Of a stretch of 5,682 nt of DNA, positions 1 through 4,828 are shown piece by piece; within the stretch, counting starts at the first letter, position 1; the number at the start of each line of letters is the position of its first letter. The DNA lies in contig JAJFIE010000043.1 in NCBI GenBank assembly GCA_021775275.1, positions 1 to 5,682 of the forward strand, written 5' to 3'. The notes under the pieces are model-generated. The model was not told the origin of the DNA. It saw nothing but the letters and a program-made list of their open reading frames with translations, and did not search any database. The translations under genes were made by a program, and so were the position numbers. The DNA is from Rhodospirillales bacterium (GTDB taxonomy: Bacteria; Pseudomonadota; Alphaproteobacteria; Rhodospirillales; Casp-alpha2).

Positions 1-197
1 GTTTTCTGGAACCAGCGCAGCAGCATGATGGAAACAAGGCTGCCAGCGTGCAGGCTGGTCGCCGTGCAATCATATCCTACATAGGCGGTCACTACGCCTT
101 TCGAAGCAAGCGCATCCAGCGCATCCAGGTCCGTGCATTGATGCATGAAGCCGCGGTTTACGATGGTGTTAAGGAAATCCGATTTAAAAGATGTCAT
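1..197 (-). CDS. tyrS: Tyrosyl-tRNA synthetase, N-terminal fragment (partial at window edge)
   Basis: Cytoplasmic class I aminoacyl-tRNA synthetase that charges tRNA-Tyr with tyrosine. Reading the minus strand from the ATG at 197-195 gives 65 complete codons and an open frame to the edge, starting [17 protein letters not shown]. The family signature of the Rossmann fold is visible: Y39-x-G-x-D43-x-T45, followed by S48-L-H50-A-G-S-L, the TyrRS form of the class I HIGH motif, then the helix [10 protein letters not shown]. The full protein is usually about 400-420 residues, so only the tyrosine/ATP-binding start is present. A weak purine-rich stretch AAGAGA (minus strand, 214-209) lies 11 nt before the start. 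It is divergent from anmK, a neighbour pairing I recall from other Alphaproteobacteria. I see no frameshift in the visible part. Confidence 0.93.
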   Translation of the reverse strand, partial: MTSFKSDFLNTIVNRGFMHQCTDLDALDALASKGVVTAYVGYDCTATSLHAGSLVSIMLLRWFQK

Positions 198-304
198 GGC
201 CCGTGCAGTCTCTTGTCGCGCATGGGTTTATGATATCAGGGGGCGAAGTGCAATCCCCAGCCGGATATTCGCTGTATTCAGGATAAAGAGCGAGGGTTAA
301 CAGC
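198..304. other. tyrS-anmK divergent intergenic region
   Basis: This 107-bp gap must carry the start signals for both divergent genes. For anmK, the ribosome binding site GAGGG (292-296) is clear, 8 nt before the ATG at 305. I could not find a convincing -35/-10 pair for either direction. A short GGGG/CCCC inverted pair (239-243 with 255-258) could form a small hairpin, but it is too short to call a functional element. Confidence 0.5.
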
Positions 305-1405
305 ATGATGGATGACGGGTTCTTGACGGCAATCGGATTGATGAGCGGCACCTCCATGGATGGTGTCGATGCGGCGTTGGTGAAAACTGATGGGCATCAG
401 GTTACGGTGCTGGGAGCGACAGCGTTTATCGCCTATGAGCCAGGGTTTCGAGGGGCCTTGAAAATGCTGTTAAGGGCGGACCCGGAAAACATGCCGTCGT
501 ATGATCATATTGTCGGTGAGTTGACGGCGCTGCATGGGGACGCTGTAGAGACGTTGTTGGCGGACGCCGGAATGGCGCGTTCGGATGTCGATGTTATCGG
601 TTTTCATGGCCAGACCGTATTTCATGCACCGGATCAGGGTGTCACCCGGCAATTGGGGGACGGCCAGAGCCTTGCGAACCAGACAAGGGTCCCGGTGGTT
701 ACCGACTTCCGTCGTGCCGATGTCGCCGATGGTGGGCAGGGTGCGCCATTTGCGCCGCTCTATCATGCGGCACGGGCGCGGAGCCTCGAGCGGCCGCTGG
801 CGGTATTGAATATCGGTGGTGTGGCAAACATTACCTGGCTGGGATCACAAGAAGATGAAGATATCTGGGCCTTCGATACCGAGCCGGGGAGCGCGTTACT
901 TGATGATTGGGTAAGCCGCCATGGGCGTGGTGACTATGATGCAGACGGAGCATTGGCTGCCAGAGGAACGGTGAATGATGCCGCGCTAGCCGAATTGATG
1001 ATGCATCCATACTTTCGGTTGCCCCCGCCTAAATCTCTTGATCGTAACGATTTCAGTCCGTCGCCCGTATCGGCGTTGTCAGTAGAAGATGGTGCGGCGA
1101 CCCTGACAGCATTTACTGTACGCACCATCGCCATGGCGCTGGATCACCTTCCCGAGGCGCCTGTTCGATGGCTAGTGTGTGGTGGTGGCCGCCGGAATGC
1201 GACGATTATGGGTATGCTGAATGATTGCCTGGGCGCGCCCGTTGACCCGGTCGAGCGGGTCGGATGGTCAGGTGACCATCTGGAAGCCGAGGCGTTTGGG
1301 TTTCTGGCCGTACGGTCAATCAAGGGCCTGCCGTTGAGTGTGCCCACGACGACTGGCGTCGCCCGACCCCTGTCTGGTGGAATCCTGTTCCAACCGGAAG
1401 AGTAA
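305..1405 (+). CDS. anmK: Anhydro-N-acetylmuramic acid kinase
   Basis: Cytosolic kinase of peptidoglycan recycling. It opens the 1,6-anhydro ring of anhydro-MurNAc and phosphorylates it with ATP to MurNAc-6-phosphate. The 366 residues match the usual length (about 365-370). Family motifs in order: GLMSGTSMDGVD (11-22, nucleotide-binding loop of the ASKHA fold), GFHGQTVFH (99-107), DFRRADVADGGQGAP (134-148), NIGGVANIT (169-177), FDTEPGSALLDDW (190-202), CGGGRRN (292-298), DPVERVGWSGDHLEAEAF (314-331) and SGGIL near the C-terminus. D191 in FDT lies where the family's general-base aspartate is expected. The ATG at 305 is preferred over the one at 308 because GAGGG at 292-296 sits 8 nt upstream. 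One oddity is FDTEPGS, where FDTGPGN is usual. It stands alone between divergent tyrS and the convergent hydrolase, so it is probably monocistronic. Confidence 0.96.
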   Translation: MMDDGFLTAIGLMSGTSMDGVDAALVKTDGHQVTVLGATAFIAYEPGFRGALKMLLRADPENMPSYDHIVGELTALHGDAVETLLADAGMARSDVDVIGFHGQTVFHAPDQGVTRQLGDGQSLANQTRVPVVTDFRRADVADGGQGAPFAPLYHAARARSLERPLAVLNIGGVANITWLGSQEDEDIWAFDTEPGSALLDDWVSRHGRGDYDADGALAARGTVNDAALAELMMHPYFRLPPPKSLDRNDFSPSPVSALSVEDGAATLTAFTVRTIAMALDHLPEAPVRWLVCGGGRRNATIMGMLNDCLGAPVDPVERVGWSGDHLEAEAFGFLAVRSIKGLPLSVPTTTGVARPLSGGILFQPEE

Positions 1406-1429
1406 ATCCGGCTCGGACGGGTGGCTGAA

Positions 1430-2077
1430 CTATGCCGCCTCGACGAGGGATTTTTCCAGATAATCGTCGATGTGTCCGACCAGTTCGTCCAGGTGGTTCT
1501 TGAAGAAATGATTGCATCCCTTGACCACACGGTAGTCGATGGTGATGTTCTTCTGGCTGGACAGTTTCTGGGCCAGCTTGTCAACCGAGCCCACGGGCAC
1601 GACTTCATCATCCGAGCCATGCACGATCAAACCGGAGGCCGGGCAGGGGGCCAAGAAAGTGAAGTCGTTGGAACTGGCTGGCGGTGCGATTGAAATGAAG
1701 CCGGTAATCTCGGGCCGTCGCATCATCAACTGCATGGAAATCCACGCACCGAAGGAAAAGCCTGCGATCCAGCAGGCCGGTGCATTGGGATTGTGCATCT
1801 GCATCCAGTCCAGGGCCGAGGCAGCGTCGCTTAACTCTCCCTGACCATTATCAAAAACGCCCTGTGAGCGCCCAACGCCACGGAAATTGAACCTGAGAGT
1901 GGAAAATCCGCGTTGCACAAAGTTCTGATACAGCGCGTAAACCACCTTGTTATTCATGGTGCCGCCGTGCTGCGGATGGGGGTGCAAAATAAGCGCAATG
2001 GGGGCGCTATGTTGTTTTGCGTGCTGATAACGTCCTTCGATACGACCGTCGGGGCCGTTGAAAATAACTTCTGGCAT
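1430..2077 (-). CDS. Small alpha/beta hydrolase (COG2945-like), substrate unknown
   Basis: A 215-residue single-domain cytosolic alpha/beta hydrolase with no signal peptide or membrane segment. Motifs in order: an oxyanion-side strand and loop HPHPQHGGTMNNKVV (32-46), RFNFRGVGRSQG (62-73), the nucleophile elbow G-F-S108-F-G (106-110), the acid strand HGSDDEVVP (153-161, probably D157) and the catalytic histidine in GCNHFF (H190). The triad is therefore complete. The HPHP..GG.M.NKVV and FNFRG.G.S pattern is typical of the COG2945 'predicted hydrolase' group. Its reaction has not been defined as far as I know, so I give no substrate. The start is supported by AGGA (minus strand, 2086-2083) 5 nt upstream. 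It is divergent from cysE across 249 bp and convergent with anmK across 24 bp. A role linked to Fe-S assembly is only guilt by association. Confidence 0.9.
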   Translation of the reverse strand: MPEVIFNGPDGRIEGRYQHAKQHSAPIALILHPHPQHGGTMNNKVVYALYQNFVQRGFSTLRFNFRGVGRSQGVFDNGQGELSDAASALDWMQMHNPNAPACWIAGFSFGAWISMQLMMRRPEITGFISIAPPASSNDFTFLAPCPASGLIVHGSDDEVVPVGSVDKLAQKLSSQKNITIDYRVVKGCNHFFKNHLDELVGHIDDYLEKSLVEAA

Positions 2078-2192
2078 GGCGTTCCTGTTGGCTCTCTAGG
2101 GCTGGTTTGGGCAACAAATGGTGCCTAAACCGGTGTAAAACCCTAAATGAATTCTGGTTAAATGTCGGCTAACTCAAATGAATTAACGACAT

Positions 2193-2217
2193 AAACTTGA
2201 TTAACTTAGTCGGGATT
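2193..2217. promoter_or_regulatory. IscR type-1-like operator overlapping the cysE promoter
   Basis: Compared with the E. coli type-1 IscR consensus (core YYGACT-RWWWY-AGTCRR with ATAS/STAT flanks), this 25-mer agrees at 20 of 25 positions by my count. It includes TTGATT on the left, AGTCGGG on the right and the expected 5-bp AT-rich spacer. It covers the -35 element and most of the spacer of the candidate promoter. An IscR-type protein is encoded two genes downstream. Binding is inferred; the alphaproteobacterial consensus may differ from that of E. coli. Confidence 0.45.
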
Positions 2218-2225
2218 ACTATATT
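2197..2225 (+). promoter_or_regulatory. Candidate sigma-70-type promoter for the cysE-iscR-desulfurase cluster
   Basis: A -35 hexamer TTGATT (2197-2202) and a -10 hexamer TATATT (2220-2225) are separated by exactly 17 bp. Transcription would start near 2232 and leave a leader of about 95 nt before cysE. It is the best promoter-like pair in the intergenic region. It coincides with the IscR-like box, which is the layout expected for repression by polymerase occlusion. Confidence 0.5.
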
Positions 2226-2236
2226 TCTGATTATCA
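2222..2236 (-). promoter_or_regulatory. Weak Fur-like site at the predicted cysE transcription start
   Basis: The minus strand reads TGATAATCAGAAATA, agreeing at 11 of 15 positions with the 7-1-7 Fur consensus TGATAATNATTATCA. The left half is perfect and the right half is poor. Its ten-base core ATGATAATCA (minus strand, 2237-2228) is identical to the start of the much better site at 4784-4793. It lies over the predicted start point, where a repressor could act. The poor right half makes this tentative. Confidence 0.2.
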
Positions 2237-2260
2237 TGTAATGCCCGGTATTTCTGGCGT

Positions 2261-2300
2261 GTCCGACGTCCCTGTTTCGGGTGGCAGGGTATCCTCGGAC
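2261..2300 (+). promoter_or_regulatory. Stem-loop in the cysE leader
   Basis: GTCCGA (2261-2266) pairs perfectly with TCGGAC (2295-2300). Inside it, CCCTG (2270-2274) pairs with CAGGG (2285-2289) around a 10-nt loop. An asymmetric internal loop of 3 and 5 nt separates the two stems. No U-run follows, so it does not look like an intrinsic terminator. It ends 26 nt before the cysE ATG and could influence stability or translation of the message. Confidence 0.35.
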
Positions 2301-2321
2301 CTTAGTAAAATAGTCAAAGTT
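2297..2321. promoter_or_regulatory. Second, weaker IscR-like box abutting the cysE start
   Basis: On the minus strand this stretch contains TTTGACTATTTTACTAAGG, which has the GACT half and the AT-rich spacer of a type-1 IscR box. About 18 of 25 positions agree by my count, with the second half-site degraded (ACTA in place of AGTC). It ends 5 bp before the cysE ATG, where a bound protein would block transcription already under way. AT-rich chance similarity is a real alternative. Confidence 0.22.
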
Positions 2322-2326
2322 CCATC

Positions 2327-3079
2327 ATGTTCAAGAACTTAAAGGAAGATGTGCAAGCGTTCATGGAACGCGATCCGGCGGCCCGCTCAACATTGGAAAT
2401 CATCCTGTGTTATTCGGGATACCATGCCGTTGCGTTTTATCGGCTGAATCACTGGTTGTGGGAGGCGAATTTTCGACTGCTCGCACGGTTTATTTCCCAA
2501 ATCGGGAAGATGCTGACCGGCATTGAAATTCACCCCGGTGCATCCATTGGCCGGCGCTTTGTCATTGATCACGGTATGGGGGTCGTTATTGGCGAAACCT
2601 CGATCATAGGCGACGATGTCACTCTTTATCATGATGTGACGCTCGGCGGGATTGCGCCGTCGGTGGATTCCGAAACCCAGGTCGGTCAGAAACGTCATCC
2701 GACCATCGAAGATGGTGCGATCATCGGGTCGGGTGCGGCGATCCTTGGCCCCATTGTTATCGGCGAAGGCGCCAAGATTGGCGCCAACTCAGTGGTAACG
2801 AAACCTGTCCCTGCAGGAACCACGGCAGTGGGTATTCCGGCACGGGTCGTGATGCCAAAAGACAAGAGCAAAATCAAGGATTTCGTCGCCTATGGCACGT
2901 TGGCGGACGGACCTGATCCTGTCATTCAGACCATTGATGATCTGCGGCGTCAGATTGGCACGCTGGTTGGGCGTATCGAGGAACTGGAAGGTCAGATGGA
3001 CGAACCGGAAAAGAAATCCAAACGATCACGATCAGGCAGAAAACCGGACTCAGGTTCCGGTCAAAAGAAAGCATGTTGA
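2327..3079 (+). CDS. cysE: Serine O-acetyltransferase (short, EpsC-like form)
   Basis: Cytosolic enzyme that transfers acetyl from acetyl-CoA to serine, giving O-acetylserine for cysteine synthesis. The protein has 250 residues. An N-terminal helical part is followed by a left-handed beta-helix of hexapeptide repeats from about residue 66 ([10 protein letters not shown]) to 174. Catalytic D81-H82 lies in [11 protein letters not shown] and the second histidine is H124 in [16 protein letters not shown] (169-175) closes the helix. The loop between LGG and KRHP is longer than in E. coli CysE. The N-terminal domain is much shorter than in E. coli, resembling Bacillus-type enzymes. After a probable short coiled coil (about 203-224) comes a Lys/Arg/Ser-rich tail ending in KKAC, so the C-terminal isoleucine used for docking to CysK is absent. 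No strong Shine-Dalgarno precedes the ATG. It is first in the Fe-S cluster, 55 bp before iscR. Confidence 0.93.
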   Translation: MFKNLKEDVQAFMERDPAARSTLEIILCYSGYHAVAFYRLNHWLWEANFRLLARFISQIGKMLTGIEIHPGASIGRRFVIDHGMGVVIGETSIIGDDVTLYHDVTLGGIAPSVDSETQVGQKRHPTIEDGAIIGSGAAILGPIVIGEGAKIGANSVVTKPVPAGTTAVGIPARVVMPKDKSKIKDFVAYGTLADGPDPVIQTIDDLRRQIGTLVGRIEELEGQMDEPEKKSKRSRSGRKPDSGSGQKKAC

Positions 3080-3121
3080 ACTGTAACGACAGTCACTTTC
3101 GAACGTTTATCCCCATGCGGG

Positions 3122-3127
3122 AAGGAG
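3122..3127 (+). promoter_or_regulatory. Strong ribosome binding site that fixes the iscR GTG start
   Basis: AAGGAG lies 7 nt before the GTG at 3135-3137. That codon begins MKLSTKGRYAV, the standard IscR N-terminus, so a GTG start is well supported. It is the strongest Shine-Dalgarno in the window and contrasts with the poor one of cysE. Confidence 0.85.
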
Positions 3128-3134
3128 AAAGGCA

Positions 3135-3641
3135 GTGAAACTCAGCACAAAGGGACGGTATGCCGTGATGGCCATGGCGGATCTGGCGACCAATTCGGTA
3201 GGCAAGCCAATCGCCCTGGCCGATGTTGCAGATCGCCAGGAGATTTCGCTTTCTTACCTTGAACAGCTTTTCGGTAAGTTGCGGCGCGGCGGTTTGGTGA
3301 AAAGTGTTCGTGGTCCAGGCGGCGGGTATCTCATCGCCCGGGATCTGGCGAACGTCCGTATGTCGGATATCATTCTGGCGGTGGATGAACCCATCAAGGT
3401 GACGCGATGTCAGCCGGGATCACCTGCCGGTTGTCAGGGTACAAAAGGCCGATGCCTTACCCATGATTTATGGCAGGAGCTCAGCAACCAGATTTATCTG
3501 TTTTTGAGTTCCGTATCCCTCGCCGATGTTATTGATCGCCGGGTTCTCGGAACCAGTGGCGCCTTGTTCCAGCGTGACAATCCTTGTGCCATTACGGACG
3601 CATCCGGTGATGATGACGTGACGCGAACCGCCGCCCAGTAA
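3135..3641 (+). CDS. iscR: Rrf2-family Fe-S cluster regulator, IscR type
   Basis: [2Fe-2S]-binding transcription factor controlling Fe-S biogenesis genes. The 168 residues compare with 162 in E. coli IscR and are closely similar across the DNA-binding half. They begin with MKLSTKGRYAVMAM, and the winged helix includes ISLSYLEQLFGKLR (37-50) and VRGPGGGYL (58-66). Cluster ligands are present: C92, C100 and C107 plus H110 in CLTHDLW. The spacing C-x7-C-x6-C-x2-H is wider than the C-x5-C-x5-C-x2-H of E. coli IscR. An extra cysteine, C151, lies in the variable tail. Because all three cysteines and the histidine are kept, it fits IscR better than the nitrite sensor NsrR or a cysteine-responsive CymR. 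The GTG start is backed by AAGGAG. It lies 6 nt before the first possible desulfurase start, so the two are almost certainly co-transcribed. Confidence 0.93.
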   Translation: MKLSTKGRYAVMAMADLATNSVGKPIALADVADRQEISLSYLEQLFGKLRRGGLVKSVRGPGGGYLIARDLANVRMSDIILAVDEPIKVTRCQPGSPAGCQGTKGRCLTHDLWQELSNQIYLFLSSVSLADVIDRRVLGTSGALFQRDNPCAITDASGDDDVTRTAAQ

Positions 3642-3647
3642 ACCAGA

Positions 3648-4787
3648 ATGCATAGGCTGCCTGTGATGAACGAGAGCGTGTATCTCGACAATAACGCGAC
3701 TGCGCCGACCCGGCCGGAAGTTATCCGGGCGGTGGGAAATGTCATGGCGGCGGTCGGGAATCCATCGTCGGTCCACGGCCATGGGCGGCAGGCAAAAAAG
3801 ATACTGGAACAGGCTCGTGCCAATGTTGCCGCCCTTTGTGGCGTCCAGCCGGACGCTGTCGTCTTTACCAGTGGCGGCACGGAAGCCAATAACATTGTGC
3901 TGCGCGGCGCGGGACGGCGGCGTGTATTGATGTCCGCCGTGGAACATCCGTCGGTCAGGGACGCCTGTCCAGATGCGGAAATCGTACCTGTCAATCATTC
4001 CGGGGTGATTGATCTGGATGCCCTGGAAGCCATGTTGAAGGCAGGCGACACTCCGACGCTGGTTTCCGTCATGGCGGCCAACAATGAAACGGGTGTTATC
4101 CAGCCGATCTCGCAAATCGCCTCACTGGCCCACCAGTATGGCGCCCTGGTTCATTGTGACGCGGTGCAGGCAGCGGGAAAGATTAATGTCGATGTTGCTG
4201 ATATGGGCGTGGATTTTCTGGTCATATCCTCGCACAAGATCGGTGGGGCCGCCGGATGTGGCGCGCTGATCAATGTTCATGATTTGCCTCTGGAGCCGCT
4301 GGTTCGAGGCGGCGGTCAGGAACGCAAGGTGCGGTCCGGCACAGAAAACCTCATAGGAATCGCCGGGTTCGGCGCAGCGGCGGCAATCGTCCGTGAGTGC
4401 GGTGCTATGGAAATGGCGCGTCTGTGTAGTATGCGGGATCAGTTGGAACGCGATGTTGCTTCACGGGTTCCTGTGGTCCGGGTGGTTGGTGCAGATGCTG
4501 AACGACTTCCCAATACCAGCTGCATGGTTTTGCCCGGTATCGCCAGCGAGACTCAAGTTATGGCGCTTGATCTGGCGGGTATATCGGTGAGCGCGGGCTC
4601 CGCCTGCTCATCAGGCAAGGTGTCGGTCAGTCCGATACTTGATGCCATGGGATATAGCGAAGAGGAGGCGTCTGCCGCCATTCGGATCAGTTTTGGCTGG
4701 GCCAATAACGAGACAGATGTTGAACGGTTTGCCGATGCCTTCGTCGCACTGTATGAACGCGCCCGGGATCGTCAGAGCGCCGCATGA
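3648..4787 (+). CDS. Cysteine desulfurase, NifS/IscS class
   Basis: PLP enzyme (fold type I) that converts cysteine to alanine and holds the sulfur as a persulfide for cluster assembly. The 379 residues are near the family norm. Landmarks: VYLDNNATAPTRPEV (11-25), FTSGGTEANN (73-82), H100 in EHPSV, NNETG (145-149), D171 and Q174 in HCDAVQAAG, the PLP lysine K197 in SSHKIGG, GGGQERKVRSGTEN (221-234) and the persulfide cysteine C320 in SAGSACSSGK. The long loop around C320 is the NifS/IscS (group I) form, not the shorter SufS form. Two starts are possible: ATG 3648, 6 nt after the iscR stop but with no Shine-Dalgarno, and ATG 3666 (MNESVYLDNNA), with a weak AGG 9 nt upstream. The second fits the family N-terminus slightly better. 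I leave the symbol blank because nifS, iscS and sufS are all used for this operon position. Confidence 0.93.
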   Translation: MHRLPVMNESVYLDNNATAPTRPEVIRAVGNVMAAVGNPSSVHGHGRQAKKILEQARANVAALCGVQPDAVVFTSGGTEANNIVLRGAGRRRVLMSAVEHPSVRDACPDAEIVPVNHSGVIDLDALEAMLKAGDTPTLVSVMAANNETGVIQPISQIASLAHQYGALVHCDAVQAAGKINVDVADMGVDFLVISSHKIGGAAGCGALINVHDLPLEPLVRGGGQERKVRSGTENLIGIAGFGAAAAIVRECGAMEMARLCSMRDQLERDVASRVPVVRVVGADAERLPNTSCMVLPGIASETQVMALDLAGISVSAGSACSSGKVSVSPILDAMGYSEEEASAAIRISFGWANNETDVERFADAFVALYERARDRQSAA

Positions 4788-4797
4788 TAATCATTAT
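4769..4797 (+). promoter_or_regulatory. Possible internal promoter before sufB
   Basis: TCGTCA (4769-4774; four of six match TTGACA) and CATTAT (4792-4797; four of six match TATAAT) are 17 bp apart, inside the end of the desulfurase gene. Transcription would start near 4804, about 25 nt before the sufB ATG. The hexamers alone are mediocre. The case rests on the Fur-like site covering the -10 position. Confidence 0.25.
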
Positions 4798-4822
4798 GAA
4801 AACCTTGGAAAAGATGGAATAG
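4784..4822 (+). other. Twelve-codon open frame bridging the desulfurase stop and sufB
   Basis: An ATG at 4784-4786 overlaps the desulfurase TGA (4785-4787) as ATGA. It opens a frame MIIIMKTLEKME that stops at TAG 4820-4822, 6 nt before the sufB ATG. The geometry would let ribosomes pass across the 41-nt gap by stop-start coupling. It could equally be an accident of the Fur-like motif, which supplies its ATG. I do not claim a functional peptide. Confidence 0.18.
4785..4799. promoter_or_regulatory. Fur-box-like operator at the desulfurase-sufB junction
   Basis: The 15 bases TGATAATCATTATGA match the 7-1-7 Fur consensus TGATAATNATTATCA at all but one position. The 14 bases 4784-4797 also match the 19-bp E. 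coli Fur box without a break, but the first four positions of that box do not match. It overlaps the desulfurase stop codon and ends 29 nt before the sufB ATG. In E. coli the suf operon is repressed by Fur, so the target makes biological sense. Some Alphaproteobacteria use Mur or RirA in place of Fur, so the regulator present is unknown. Confidence 0.45.
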
Positions 4823-4828
4823 AAACAC

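Larger units (their letters stand above)
2078..2326. other. Divergent regulatory region between the hydrolase gene and cysE
   Basis: This 249-bp non-coding stretch is visibly more AT-rich than its flanks, especially around 2140-2240. It contains a candidate cysE promoter, two IscR-like boxes, a weak Fur-like site and a leader hairpin, all listed separately. A 9-bp direct repeat AAATGAATT occurs at 2145-2153 and 2176-2184, 31 bp apart (about three helical turns), on the hydrolase side. I found no convincing minus-strand promoter for the hydrolase gene. Confidence 0.6.

Noticed and set aside
48..233. Plus-strand 61-residue open frame
   Set aside because: It is antisense to the tyrS N-terminus, which has clear family motifs; the plus-strand peptide resembles nothing recognisable.
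239..258. GGGG/CCCC pair upstream of anmK as a regulatory hairpin
   Set aside because: The stem is four bases, with nothing else around it to support a function.
1144..1620. Minus-strand 158-residue open frame spanning the anmK and hydrolase ends
   Set aside because: It overlaps two well-supported genes, has an Arg/Ser/Thr/Pro-biased composition and has no family resemblance.
3080..3093. Hairpin ACTGT-aacg-ACAGT just after the cysE stop as a terminator
   Set aside because: The stem is only 5 bp and no U-run follows. The tight spacing to iscR argues for read-through. It may be a minor structure but does not support a terminator call.
3468..4115. Minus-strand 215-residue open frame
   Set aside because: It lies opposite the end of iscR and the start of the desulfurase, both with complete motifs. 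Its peptide is rich in Arg/His/Gly with no domain pattern, as expected of an antisense shadow in GC-rich coding DNA.
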